A stretch of 64,000 nt of DNA from Burkholderiaceae bacterium (lineage in GTDB: Bacteria; Pseudomonadota; Gammaproteobacteria; Burkholderiales; Burkholderiaceae_C): contig JAFALA010000007.1 of assembly GCA_019234815.1 (NCBI GenBank), positions 105,015 through 169,014 of the forward strand, written 5' to 3'. Positions 26,850 to 35,175 of this stretch are shown here, in pieces. A model generated the notes under the pieces. It was not told where the DNA came from. It did no database searches and was given only the letters and a program-made list of their open reading frames with translations. Each line of letters starts with the position of its first letter. Position 1 is the stretch's first letter. Position numbers and translations under genes: made by a program.

Positions 26850-27356
26850 TCAATGCCGCTCTGGCCTGCGCAGCGGCATGTGAAAGCGCAGGGCATCCGC
26901 GCCATCTTCGTAGTAGTTGAATTTGCGCTCGAAGGCCTCGAAGCCATGGCGTCGGAACAAGGTCTGGGCTCGATGGTTGTCGATCCGCGTTTCCAGGCGC
27001 AGGCAAGTGAAGCCGTCGTGGCGGGCGCGCATCTTGGCGAAGCTCAGCAGATGCCCGCCCAAACCCTTGCCGGCATAGGACGGCGCCGTGGCAATGGAAT
27101 AGATTCTTGCGGCCGTACTGCCCTTGCGATAGAGCATGACCAGCGCGCCGGCCAGTTCCGTGCTGTATTCAATCAGCATCACCACGTTGGATGTGCCATC
27201 AATGAGCCGTTTCCAACTTCGGCGGGATATCCGGTCGCCGGCGAATGCGGTCTGCTCCAGCACGCACAGATTCTCCAGATCGGAGACTCTGGCCATGCGA
27301 ATGCGCGGTGTGCATGAACAAGGAGATTGTTCGTCAGACGTGTTGCTGATAGCCAA
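26850..27356 (-). CDS. GNAT-family N-acetyltransferase
   Basis: This is an up to 168-residue protein. The GNAT core includes IRMARVSDLENLCVLEQTAF, the acetyl-CoA loop APSYAGKGLGGHLL and the closing LETRIDNHRAQTLFRRHGF. The first codon is uncertain: TTG at 27356 has only a weak AAAGG upstream, and the ATG at 27296 would cut into the first strand. It is paired with the RimK-like ligase, a combination known in predicted peptide or amino-acid conjugate pathways. Acceptor substrate unknown. Confidence 0.85.
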   Translation of the reverse strand: MAISNTSDEQSPCSCTPRIRMARVSDLENLCVLEQTAFAGDRISRRSWKRLIDGTSNVVMLIEYSTELAGALVMLYRKGSTAARIYSIATAPSYAGKGLGGHLLSFAKMRARHDGFTCLRLETRIDNHRAQTLFRRHGFEAFERKFNYYEDGADALRFHMPLRRPERH

Positions 27357-27410
27357 GATACTGCTGGCCTTTCGTCGGTGGACGTGCGTGGATGACGTGA
27401 TTGCACCGGT

Positions 27411-27527
27411 TCACTTGCGAATGGGCTTGCGCATCCACTCTTCCATCCAGTCCGAACCCGAGGCCACCCGACGCGACAGCCGCTGGGTTGCACGCTGTGC
27501 AAAATGCTGGCGATATTGGGCAATCAT
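27411..27527 (-). CDS. 38-residue peptide heading the GNAT-RimK operon
   Basis: The frame starts at the ATG 27527-27525 with AGGAGA seven bases before it, among the clearest ribosome sites here. It reads MIAQYRQHFAQRATQRLSRR, then VASGSDWMEEWMRKPIRK, and stops at 27411. The N-terminal half is basic and probably helical. The C-terminal half carries Ser, Asp, Glu and Lys around two Trp. There is no signal peptide. It lies 54 bases ahead of the GNAT gene on the same strand. I do not recognise a family. It may be a small regulatory protein or the substrate of the two downstream enzymes. Confidence 0.6.
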   Translation of the reverse strand: MIAQYRQHFAQRATQRLSRRVASGSDWMEEWMRKPIRK

Positions 27528-27574
27528 GATGAGTTCTCCTGGCTGCTTGACAGAACCTAGGCACTCAATTTAGA

Positions 27575-27588
27575 TCGACGCAGATCAA
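27575..27588 (-). promoter_or_regulatory. FNR/ANR-like box upstream of the 38-aa peptide gene
   Basis: On the minus strand TTGATCTGCGTCGA differs by one base from the common Betaproteobacterial FNR-type site TTGATCTGCGTCAA. It lies 48 bases upstream of the peptide ATG, in the range for an activator site. No clear -10 follows, so it remains tentative. Confidence 0.4.
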
Positions 27589-27680
27589 GGCCATGGCGAA
27601 ATTCAGTCGATGCCCATCAATATGGCATCAATACAAGGCACGGCCTCCCGCCGATATGCCTGGAATGTCTCCAGGGCGTG

Positions 27681-30332
27681 CTACGCCCGGTCCTGACATG
27701 AGCGCAAGGGCGCCATCCACGCCTCGCAGGCCGCCGCAGAAATCGGCGCGCTGAACAAGTAACCTTGAAGTTCATCGCATTGCTGCTGCTCGAGGAATTC
27801 GCGTTGCTGGGGCGTTTCGACGCCCTCGGCGGTCACCTGGAGGCCGAGCGCCTTGGCGAGCTGGACGATCGAGGACGCAATCACGCGGTCGGTGCTGTGG
27901 TCGGGCAGGCCGCGGACAAAGCTGCGGTCCACCTTCAGGCGATGCAGCGGGAAGTCCTTCAGGTAGGCCAGCGACGAGTAGCCGGTGCCGAAGTCGTCGA
28001 CGGCGAGGCGCACGCCCAGGGCCGCCAGGCTGCGCAGCAGTTGGGCGGCTTCGGCGGGGTCCTCCATCAAGGCGGATTCCGTGATCTCCAGCTCGAGCTG
28101 GCCGGCGGGCCATCCGGTCTCGGCGAGCGTCTGCTCGACATGGCGGGCGAAAGCGGGCTGCCGCAATTGATGGGTCGATACGTTGACGGCCATCGTCAGG
28201 TTCTCCACGCCTGCATCGCGCCAGCGGGCTGCTTGAGCGCAGCTCTCGCGCAAGACCCACGCGCCTATCGTCGCGATCTGGCCGCTCTCTTCGGCCAGCT
28301 TGATGAAGACATCCGGCGAGACCATGCCATTCCGGGGATGTTTCCATCGCAGCAGCGCTTCGAATCCGGTCAGCATCCCGTCGACCGCCCTGACGCGCGG
28401 TTGGAATTCGAGCGAGAGCTGCCCTCGCTCGATCGCCTGGCTCAAGTCTTGTTGCAGCAACGAGCGCGCTCTCGCGCGTTCGGTCATGTCCTGCTTGAAG
28501 AAGGACCAGGCGTTGCGGCCGTCGCCCTTGGCCCGGTACATGGCAAGGTCCGCGTTGCTCAGCAGTTCCTCGACCTTGCGTCCGTCGGCCGGAAAGAGCG
28601 TGATGCCCACGCTGGCTCCGACCTTCATGGTCTGCTCCTCGTAAAAAATGGGCTGCTCCAGCACGCTCAGGACCTTGCTGGCGACGGCCGCGGCATCGTC
28701 GGCCTTGGCGTCTTGCAGCAGCAGCGCAAACTCGTCGCCGCCCATGCGGGCCAGCAGATCGCCGGCGCGAAGGGTTTCGCTGAGCCGGCGCGCAACCTGC
28801 CGCAGCAATTCGTCGCCGTGGCTGTGGCCGTGCGTGTCGTTGACATGCTTGAAGTGATCGAGATCGATGAAAAGCACCGCCAGCGTGCCGCCATGGCGTT
28901 CGGCGCGTGCAAGCGCCTTGGTGAGGCTGTTCAGGAAGTGGCGCCGGTTGGGGAGCTCGGTCAAGGGGTCGTGCAGGGCCTGGCGCAGCAGCGACTGCTC
29001 GAGTCTTTGCCGCTCGGTCACGTCGCGCACGATGTACAGGGCCGTGTGTCCGCCGGAAAACGTCTGCGGCACCCGCGCGACCTCGACCGGAAACGATTCG
29101 CCGTTGCGGCGCACCGCCCATTGCGTGCGGCCGGACTCGATCGGGCGCGTTCGAGGCGCCGTCACGAAGCGCATGCGCTCGGATTCGTGGCGGGCCTGCA
29201 GATGCTGGGGTATCAGCGCCTCGACAGACACGCCGGTCACGCCCGTGGCCGACCAGCCGAACATCGCCGCCGCGGCGGGATTGGCGTCGACGATGGTGCC
29301 CGTTGCATCGACCAGCAGCAGCCCGTCTGGCGTGGTCTCAAACAACTGGCGATAACGCTGCCTGTCCTCCTCTACCGCGCGCCCCGACTCGACCAGCCTG
29401 TGCCAGGGCTCCAGCACGCCTTCAAGAAAAAGGGCCCGGTAGACCAGCAGCCAGGCCAGCGCCTTGAAGGCGCCGCTGAACAGGCCCTTGGACAGGTCCC
29501 CCAGAGGCAGGTAGGTGCCGAAGGCGATGCCGATCGCCGCGAACAAGGCCGCGCGCGACAGCAATCCGAAGGCGAGTTCGCCGCGCTGGGCGCGTCGCAG
29601 GAACAATCCAGCCGCGACAAGAACGAGGGCGGCCAGCACCATTTCAATGCCCGCGCTGGCGCGGGCGATCGAAGGCGACCCCTGCAAGGCAGACAATTCC
29701 AGGCCGAGGCTGAGCAGCACCAAGGCCGCCGTCAGCACGGTGCCCAGGCGGATGGCGCGCTCCGAAGCGGGCCTGGATGGCCCGAGCGCAGCCGTCATGA
29801 ACGCCGCCGCGGCCGCGCCGTCCGCGCTGAGTTGCAGTGCGATGGACAGGGGACCTTCGTCGAAAAATGTCACGCCCGGCGCAAGCGCCAGCAGCATCAA
29901 TTCCAGGCCGCCAAGAATCGCGATGGCGAAATAGCCGAAGCCCGCGAGCACGAAGTTGGTCGGCTGGCCCTGGCGGGTATTCCAGGTCAGCAGGGAAATC
30001 GCGAGCGCGACCGCCATGCCCACGATCTTGAGGCCCAGGTGCAGTTCCACGCGCGCCTGCAAGCCGAGCCGGGGCAGCGACGCGGCAAGCGGCGACAGCG
30101 CAATGCCCAGCGCGAGCAGCAGCGCCACGCCCCACCACCATGCGGCGCCTTGCGTCGGAGCCGGCCATGCATTGCCGGCGAACCTTGCGCGTCCGGCAGT
30201 TTCAGAATAGCTGCTGGCATCCCATCCTCGTTCTTCGAAGGGCAGGGGGCCGGCCGCGCTTTCTCCACTCGAACCGGCGAGAAATCTCAGACCGAGGGCA
30301 GGGAACATTTTCATGGACGTAGGTTGGAGCAT
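27681..30332 (-). CDS. Membrane GGDEF-EAL protein with PAS domain (c-di-GMP turnover)
   Basis: This is an 883-residue protein. The order is: a variable N-terminus, an integral membrane sensor of about seven helices (residues 63-305), a PAS domain (about 325-440, FETTPDGLLLVDATGTIVDA), GGDEF (signature 531-535, intact, with an RxxD inhibitory site 522-525) and EAL (EAL at 658-660, with NVSTHQLRQ, ITESALM, DDFGTGYSSL and AEGVET). Both catalytic domains look competent, so it could make or degrade cyclic di-GMP. No ribosome site marks M1; M7 or M9 are alternatives. It is a single gene. Confidence 0.9.
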   Translation of the reverse strand: MLQPTSMKMFPALGLRFLAGSSGESAAGPLPFEERGWDASSYSETAGRARFAGNAWPAPTQGAAWWWGVALLLALGIALSPLAASLPRLGLQARVELHLGLKIVGMAVALAISLLTWNTRQGQPTNFVLAGFGYFAIAILGGLELMLLALAPGVTFFDEGPLSIALQLSADGAAAAAFMTAALGPSRPASERAIRLGTVLTAALVLLSLGLELSALQGSPSIARASAGIEMVLAALVLVAAGLFLRRAQRGELAFGLLSRAALFAAIGIAFGTYLPLGDLSKGLFSGAFKALAWLLVYRALFLEGVLEPWHRLVESGRAVEEDRQRYRQLFETTPDGLLLVDATGTIVDANPAAAAMFGWSATGVTGVSVEALIPQHLQARHESERMRFVTAPRTRPIESGRTQWAVRRNGESFPVEVARVPQTFSGGHTALYIVRDVTERQRLEQSLLRQALHDPLTELPNRRHFLNSLTKALARAERHGGTLAVLFIDLDHFKHVNDTHGHSHGDELLRQVARRLSETLRAGDLLARMGGDEFALLLQDAKADDAAAVASKVLSVLEQPIFYEEQTMKVGASVGITLFPADGRKVEELLSNADLAMYRAKGDGRNAWSFFKQDMTERARARSLLQQDLSQAIERGQLSLEFQPRVRAVDGMLTGFEALLRWKHPRNGMVSPDVFIKLAEESGQIATIGAWVLRESCAQAARWRDAGVENLTMAVNVSTHQLRQPAFARHVEQTLAETGWPAGQLELEITESALMEDPAEAAQLLRSLAALGVRLAVDDFGTGYSSLAYLKDFPLHRLKVDRSFVRGLPDHSTDRVIASSIVQLAKALGLQVTAEGVETPQQREFLEQQQCDELQGYLFSAPISAAACEAWMAPLRSCQDRA

Positions 30333-30684
30333 CGTTGGCTGGGGACATGCACATCGGGATAGCCTGCCTCAGCATTCGCGTCCTGGTGCGGATCTGGCGC
30401 ACCTGAGCGGCTCCCTATGCCCGACGAACTCTTCCCCGTGACACCCGACCCGACTCGGACCACGGCATGGCGCCCGCGCCGACCCCAGACCGGCATGGGA
30501 AATGGTTTTGAAATGGTTTGGATTGACCTATCGAATGAACGATGGGAGTCAGTCTAGGCGGCGGGCCGGCGCTACATTGTTTTCAGGACGACATTTGCCG
30601 CGCATTTGCCAGGGATTGTGACGGCTTCTTCGCCGTTCGTGACGAAGTTGGCGCCTGCTGGCCGCGCACAAGCCGGCGCGCCGC
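30333..30684. other. Intergenic region between GGDEF-EAL and Crp-type genes
   Basis: About 350 bases without a convincing gene on either strand. It contains short direct repeats phased at 11 bp (GAAATGGTTT at 30499 and 30510, CATTTGCC near 30594), which could be tandem regulator sites for the GGDEF-EAL gene. No promoter stands out. Confidence 0.5.
30499..30520. repeat. Direct repeat phased at 11 bp
   Basis: GAAATGGTTT occurs twice head to tail with an 11-bp period, about 170 bases upstream of the GGDEF-EAL start. Direct repeats one helical turn apart are typical of OmpR-type response-regulator sites, but two copies can also arise by chance. Confidence 0.3.
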
Positions 30685-31431
30685 TCAAAAGAGCTTCAAT
30701 TCCTCGAAGTCGAGAATCGTGATGGCGCCGTAGGCGATCTCGATGATGCCCCGCTGCTGCATCTCGTGCAGCGCGCGGTGGGTGCGCTGGCGGGAAATGC
30801 CGGCCAGCTGCGCCACTTCGTCCTGGGTGATGGTCAGATGAAGGTGCGCCTCCTGCGGCATCTCGCCCACCATCGAGCGCAGCACGCAGGCGACCCGCTG
30901 TTCGGGGACGGAGCTGTGCTGGATCACATAGAGTTCCATGTAATAGTGCATGCGGTGGCTGATCGTCAGCATCATTGCACGATTGAATTCCGGATCGTCG
31001 CAAAGGGTGTGTGCGAAGGCCTGCGCGCCGATGCTGACCACCACGGCTTCGCGCAGGGCCGACATTTCGTAGCGCCTGGGCTCGCCCATCACGAGCGCCG
31101 CTTCGCCGATCCAGAGTCCCTTGCGGCCGATGGCCAGCGAGACGCGCTCGCCGTCATGGGTGAAGACATCCTGGCGCAGCAATCCCTTCATGAGCCCGTA
31201 CCAATGCAAGGGCTTCTCGCCCTGGTGGCAAAGCACCTCGCCCGGCGCGAGCTTGCAGACGGTCGTCGCGGCGAGCAGCCGGCTCATGCTGTCGGGCTGC
31301 AAGGCGGCAGCCCACGAACTCGCCCGCACAAACGCTTCGACCCCTTCCGTCTGGCACGACAGTTGTCCGTCCGAGAAATCGAATCGGCCCTTGCGACCGC
31401 TGTTCGAAGTTGCTCCCGTCAACGGTCGCAC
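30685..31431 (-). CDS. Crp/Fnr-family transcriptional regulator
   Basis: This is a 248-residue regulator. An N-terminal cyclic-nucleotide-binding-like beta-roll (APGEVLCHQGEKPLHWYGLM, GLWIGEAALVMGE) is followed by a dimerisation helix (about 135-160) and a C-terminal winged helix (TQDEVAQLAGISRQRTHRAL). The GTG at 31431 is chosen because AGAGGGAG lies 7 bases upstream and gives a family-typical length; the frame is open further upstream. It lacks the N-terminal cysteine cluster of FNR, so it is not an Fe-S oxygen sensor. The ligand is unknown. Confidence 0.85.
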   Translation of the reverse strand: MRPLTGATSNSGRKGRFDFSDGQLSCQTEGVEAFVRASSWAAALQPDSMSRLLAATTVCKLAPGEVLCHQGEKPLHWYGLMKGLLRQDVFTHDGERVSLAIGRKGLWIGEAALVMGEPRRYEMSALREAVVVSIGAQAFAHTLCDDPEFNRAMMLTISHRMHYYMELYVIQHSSVPEQRVACVLRSMVGEMPQEAHLHLTITQDEVAQLAGISRQRTHRALHEMQQRGIIEIAYGAITILDFEELKLF

Positions 31432-31596
31432 GACAGAACTCCCTCTGAATTGCAAATGGCGCCATTGTGCCACCTGAAGCAGAAGGCGCTGCCTGGGGAC
31501 GAGGCGGCTGCCTGCCGACTGCAGTCGCGAGCAAGGCATGCAGGCCACCCCCATCAAATGGCCTTGGCCGGCTCATGGTCGGTCGGGCCAAGAAAA

Positions 31597-32040
31597 TCAA
31601 TTCCGTGGCTTCATCCTGTGCAGCATCGACTCGAGCTGATACAGCTCTGCGGGATCGAAGCTGCCGAGATACCGATCGATGGCCCGGCTTGCGGCCGCCT
31701 GCATCGTCGGGTAGGTGGAGCGTCCCGTCTCCGTCAGCTCGAGCTTGTTCTTGCGGCGGTTGTCCGGGCACTCGCTGCGGACGAGCAGCCGCTTCTCCTC
31801 GAGCCGGTGGATCATGCGCGTCATGGCGCCGGGCGTGTAGGAGATTTCCTTGCAGATTTGCGAAGCGGTTTCAAGGCGCCCGGACGCCAGCGTCGACAAG
31901 ATGGCGTACTGCGCGGCCGACAAGCCGAAGGGTGCCAGCGCTTCGTCCAGTTCCCCGACGAGGGCTGACTGGACCTGATGCGTGAGCCTGGCCACGTCGG
32001 CCCGGTGCGCGTAGCTGGTGGAAGCGGCTTCGACGTCCAT
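31597..32040 (-). CDS. MarR-family transcriptional regulator
   Basis: This is a 147-residue winged-helix regulator: AQYAILSTLASGRLETASQI, ISYTPGAMTRMIHRLEEKRL, then the wing RSECPDNRRKNKLELTETG. The ATG at 32040 has AAGGAG seven bases upstream. A perfect 14-bp palindrome lies between the -35 and -10 of its own promoter, which points to autorepression. No adjacent enzyme or pump gene is obviously its target; the flanking genes are a Crp-type regulator and a c-di-GMP protein. Confidence 0.88.
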   Translation of the reverse strand: MDVEAASTSYAHRADVARLTHQVQSALVGELDEALAPFGLSAAQYAILSTLASGRLETASQICKEISYTPGAMTRMIHRLEEKRLLVRSECPDNRRKNKLELTETGRSTYPTMQAAASRAIDRYLGSFDPAELYQLESMLHRMKPRN

Positions 32041-32063
32041 GTCCTTGCTCCTTAGTTCTGTGT

Positions 32064-32093
32064 ATTTTAAATTGCCTAGGCAATATAATGCAA
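32064..32093 (-). promoter_or_regulatory. marR-type gene promoter
   Basis: On the minus strand TTGCAT (32093-32088) and TAAAAT (32069-32064) are separated by 18 bp. The spacer contains the palindromic operator, so a bound repressor would exclude RNA polymerase. Confidence 0.6.
32071..32084. promoter_or_regulatory. MarR operator, perfect palindrome
   Basis: ATTGCCTAGGCAAT is fully palindromic. It lies 31 bases before the MarR ATG, inside the promoter spacer. Confidence 0.8.
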
Positions 32094-32135
32094 GTGAGCA
32101 TGACTTGTTCACCGCATTTTTTCTGTGACTTGGTA

Positions 32136-32149
32136 GCGTCCTAGGCAAT
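32136..32149. promoter_or_regulatory. Second, imperfect MarR site
   Basis: GCGTCCTAGGCAAT shares the CCTAGGCAAT half and centre with the palindrome at 32071-32084, and lies 65 bp further from the gene. It may be an auxiliary site. Confidence 0.45.
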
Positions 32150-32225
32150 CATTTTGATCAATCGGCCTGGGCGGCAAAAGGGTATTCCGGTTGCCAGGCG
32201 TCGATCTGGCCACAGCCATTCCTGG

Positions 32226-34412
32226 TCAGGACATGAGCGCCCTGGGCATCCCCAGGTGAAAGCCTTGAGCGAAATCCGTGCCTATCAATTTCAGCGCGGT
32301 GGCAAGCTCCTCGGACTCGACAAACTCCGCGACCACCTTGATGCCGATGTCCTGGCATAGATGGGTCAGGTTGCGGACCAGGGAGTGGTCGATCTTTGAA
32401 TTCAGGATGTTGCGCACGAAGTCGCCATCGATTTTCACGAAATCGAACTTGAGTTCGCGCAGGTAGTGGAACGAGTTGTAGCCGCTGCCAAAGTCATCGA
32501 GCGCAAACAGGAAACCCTTTTCCCGCAGGGTGTTCAGGAAGCTGCGCGTGTGCGTCATGTCGCCAATGGCGTCTCTTTCCAGCAGCTCGAAGACGACGGT
32601 GTTGGGGGGGATGCACAGCCTGGCGCAGAGCTGTTCGGCGTATCCGATCACGCCCCGGCCCTGCATTTCCTGCACCGACAGGTTGATGAAGAGCTTGACG
32701 GGTTCATGGCCGCCGTCCAGGCGATTGCGCAAGGTGTGCAGCGCATGGCCGATCACGGCGCGGTCCAGCTCGCGTGAAAGCCCGTACTTTTCAATCGTCT
32801 CGATAAATGCGCCGGCGGACACCGTGGTGCCATCTGGCTCCTTCATGCGGGCCAGGGTTTCATACGCGTACAGCTTGCCCGACTTGCAATCGAAGATGGG
32901 CTGGAAGTAGGGGACGATCCGGTCTTCCTTGAGCGCCAGGCGGAGCTTTTCAACCAGGTCGCGATTCACGCGGTTGTGCTGGACGTGCTCGCTGATCGAG
33001 TCCATCGTGCCAATGCTGTCCTTGCCCTGCGTCTTGGCGCGGTACAGGCCCATGTCCACGCCTGTCATGAGGTCGGACACCGTGCTGGCGTCGTCGGGAA
33101 AGGTGATGAGCCCGATCGAGGTGGTGACGTGAAACGGCTTGCCGTCCGGCGAGGTGTAGATGCAGTCCTTGAGCCTGCGGCGCAGCTTGTCGGCCACCAC
33201 TTGCGCGCCTTCGCGCCCGGTTTCGGTCAGGAGCAGAATGAATTCGTCGCCGCCCAGGCGCGCTGACAGGTCGCCGACGCGCGTTTCGGCCTGCAGGTTT
33301 TCTGCGATCAGGCGCAATACCGTGTCGCCGCAGGGATGGCCCCAGGTGTCGTTCACGTCCTTGAAGTCATCCAGGTCCAGCATGAGCAGCGAGAACGCGT
33401 GCTCATGGCGCTTGGACCGGCCCACCTCGTATTCCAGCATTTCATTGAAGTAGCGCCGGTTGTGCAGGCCCGTCAGTGGATCGTGGCTTGAATAGTATTC
33501 AAGTTCGGACAAGGTGCGAGCCAGGGCCTTGCTCGATCCGACCACCATCACCATCACCGCCAGGATCGAACGGATGATGGAGATTTCCTGGGCGTCAGGC
33601 TGCCGCGTGCAGGCGTACGCGACGCCTAGCAGCCCCGCCAGATTGACCTTTTCGATCTCGGGCACCGCGACCATGATCATCTCCACATCGTCGATCGGGC
33701 TTTGATCGTGATGGCAGTTGATCTCGAATTCCTCGATGTCCAGCGGCGTGTCGTCCGGCAGCTTCAGTTGCTGCAGCATTTGACGCGCCAGGCGCGATCG
33801 CGCGAGTTTCTTGTTCTCCTCCGTGGGGTGGCCCGCGTAGTAGAGGTTGAGCGAGAGGCAGTGTTCTTCGCCAAAGGCGATGAAAAAGAACTGGAACGGA
33901 AAGACGTCCTGGAAGCTGGAGAGGATCTCCTGCACAAAGGTTTTCCACTGCGTCACTTTCTCCTGCGACAGGATGATCTGCTCCAGCACCGCGCTCTGGC
34001 GTTCCAGCAGTTCTTTCTGAACCAGCGTTCCCGAGAGTTTCTGGGCCGTGTCGTCAAAGCGCAGCAGCACGCTGCGCAAATCGCTGCGGTTGGAGACGAC
34101 ATGCTGGTTCCGGTTCTGGATCAGCAGTGGCAGGGCGGATTCAAAGTGCTTGCAGCGCTTGAGGGTCTGGTCGATGCCGTCAATGAGTTCCTTGCGGTGG
34201 TGTGCTGCGATATCGCTGGTCGCCAGGCTCGCGACGATGTTTTCGAGCCTGAGCACCAGCTCGCTGTGCACCTCGTACACCATGCGCGAGATGGCGCCGG
34301 AGAAACGCTGGTTGCGCATCTGGTTTTCCAGCAAGGCGGCAAAACGCTGCACCATGTACAGGCGCAACTCCGCGATACCTTGCGGCTGCGCGGGCAATCC
34401 GGCGGCATTCAT
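32226..34412 (-). CDS. Cytoplasmic GGDEF-EAL protein linked to the ODP-like sensor
   Basis: This is a 728-residue protein with no transmembrane segment in its N-terminal half. Residues 1-170 are helical, 170-295 form a GAF-like part, GGDEF spans about 305-465 (signature 387-391 intact, RxxD site 378-381) and EAL spans about 485-725. The EAL triplet reads ETL, keeping the catalytic Glu. NLSVQEMQ, FELLERD, DDFGSGYNSF, VKIDG and AEFVES retain the other metal and catalytic residues. The ATG at 34412 is one base after the stop of the MBL-fold gene, so the two are co-translated and probably work as sensor and output. Confidence 0.88.
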   Translation of the reverse strand: MNAAGLPAQPQGIAELRLYMVQRFAALLENQMRNQRFSGAISRMVYEVHSELVLRLENIVASLATSDIAAHHRKELIDGIDQTLKRCKHFESALPLLIQNRNQHVVSNRSDLRSVLLRFDDTAQKLSGTLVQKELLERQSAVLEQIILSQEKVTQWKTFVQEILSSFQDVFPFQFFFIAFGEEHCLSLNLYYAGHPTEENKKLARSRLARQMLQQLKLPDDTPLDIEEFEINCHHDQSPIDDVEMIMVAVPEIEKVNLAGLLGVAYACTRQPDAQEISIIRSILAVMVMVVGSSKALARTLSELEYYSSHDPLTGLHNRRYFNEMLEYEVGRSKRHEHAFSLLMLDLDDFKDVNDTWGHPCGDTVLRLIAENLQAETRVGDLSARLGGDEFILLLTETGREGAQVVADKLRRRLKDCIYTSPDGKPFHVTTSIGLITFPDDASTVSDLMTGVDMGLYRAKTQGKDSIGTMDSISEHVQHNRVNRDLVEKLRLALKEDRIVPYFQPIFDCKSGKLYAYETLARMKEPDGTTVSAGAFIETIEKYGLSRELDRAVIGHALHTLRNRLDGGHEPVKLFINLSVQEMQGRGVIGYAEQLCARLCIPPNTVVFELLERDAIGDMTHTRSFLNTLREKGFLFALDDFGSGYNSFHYLRELKFDFVKIDGDFVRNILNSKIDHSLVRNLTHLCQDIGIKVVAEFVESEELATALKLIGTDFAQGFHLGMPRALMS

Positions 34413-34413
34413 G

Positions 34414-35175
34414 TCAGGCCCCCTGCGCGAACTCTTCAAGCAGGTCCATGCCGCATTCGACTTCGCGAAACCAGTCCAGGAATGCGGCGACTGCGGCGCC
34501 TCGGTAAACCGGGCCATGCTGCGGCGCCAGCATGGCAATGTCGAGCCTGGACACCCGCTCCACCCAGGCGCGCGCGGCACGGTTTCCACTCATGTAGCGC
34601 CGATGAAAGCCTTCGATGTTGCGAATGTGCGCGGCGAAGTCGTCGACGTAGGGCTCGTCGTTGTCCGTCGGCATCATCGCGGCCCCGATATCGCCGGTGA
34701 ACAAGACCTTGGAGATGGGGTCGTAGACATTGAAATGACCTTCCGAATGCAGGAAGTGCGCGGGCACCAGCTGGAGGTCGAACCCGGGCGCCACGTTGAG
34801 CGTCATCCCGCCATCCGGAATGCCGCGAAAGCGGTGGATGTCCTCGACGCCGTAATGCGGAACGAATCGCGTCCAGATCTGGGAGATGTAGACCGGCGCA
34901 TGCGTCAATTCCAGCCAAGCGGAGATCCCGCCCAGGATGTCGGGATCCTGGTGCGAGAGAACAATGGCCTTGACCTTGTCGGGCGGCAAATAGCGCAGCA
35001 GTTCCGTGAGCACGCGGGGCATGACGCCGAAGCCGCCTGGATCGAGCAGGACCCCGTCCGAACCGTGCTGCACCAGGTATTGATTCGAGCGAACTCCATC
35101 TTCTTCGCCAGGTTCACTCTCATTGAGCAGGATGAAGCGATGCTCATCCGTTTCAAACAATTCAATGTTCTGCAT
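34414..35175 (-). CDS. ODP-like di-iron metallo-beta-lactamase-fold protein
   Basis: This is an about 253-residue soluble protein. The fold resembles the oxygen-reactive di-iron half of flavodiiron proteins (ODP family), with metal-binding motifs LSHQDPDILGG, HFLHSEGHFNVYD, LFTGDIGAAM and LAPQHGPVY. The C-terminal flavodoxin domain of full flavodiiron proteins is missing. The ATG at 35175 gives the family-like start MQNIELFETDEHRFILLNES; further in-frame starts lie up to 35379. Its tight link to a GGDEF-EAL gene suggests that it reports oxygen or redox state to c-di-GMP signalling. That role is inferred. Confidence 0.8.
   Translation of the reverse strand: MQNIELFETDEHRFILLNESEPGEEDGVRSNQYLVQHGSDGVLLDPGGFGVMPRVLTELLRYLPPDKVKAIVLSHQDPDILGGISAWLELTHAPVYISQIWTRFVPHYGVEDIHRFRGIPDGGMTLNVAPGFDLQLVPAHFLHSEGHFNVYDPISKVLFTGDIGAAMMPTDNDEPYVDDFAAHIRNIEGFHRRYMSGNRAARAWVERVSRLDIAMLAPQHGPVYRGAAVAAFLDWFREVECGMDLLEEFAQGA

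Noticed and set aside
27411..27527. Calling the 38-aa peptide a microviridin or graspetide precursor
   Set aside because: It lacks the conserved core and leader motifs of those families and the ligase is RLAN-RimK type. Kept as an unassigned peptide.
27765..30362. 865-codon + strand frame opposite the GGDEF-EAL gene
   Set aside because: The opposite strand shows intact PAS, GGDEF and EAL motifs. The long frame reflects GC-rich third positions and has no recognisable domain.
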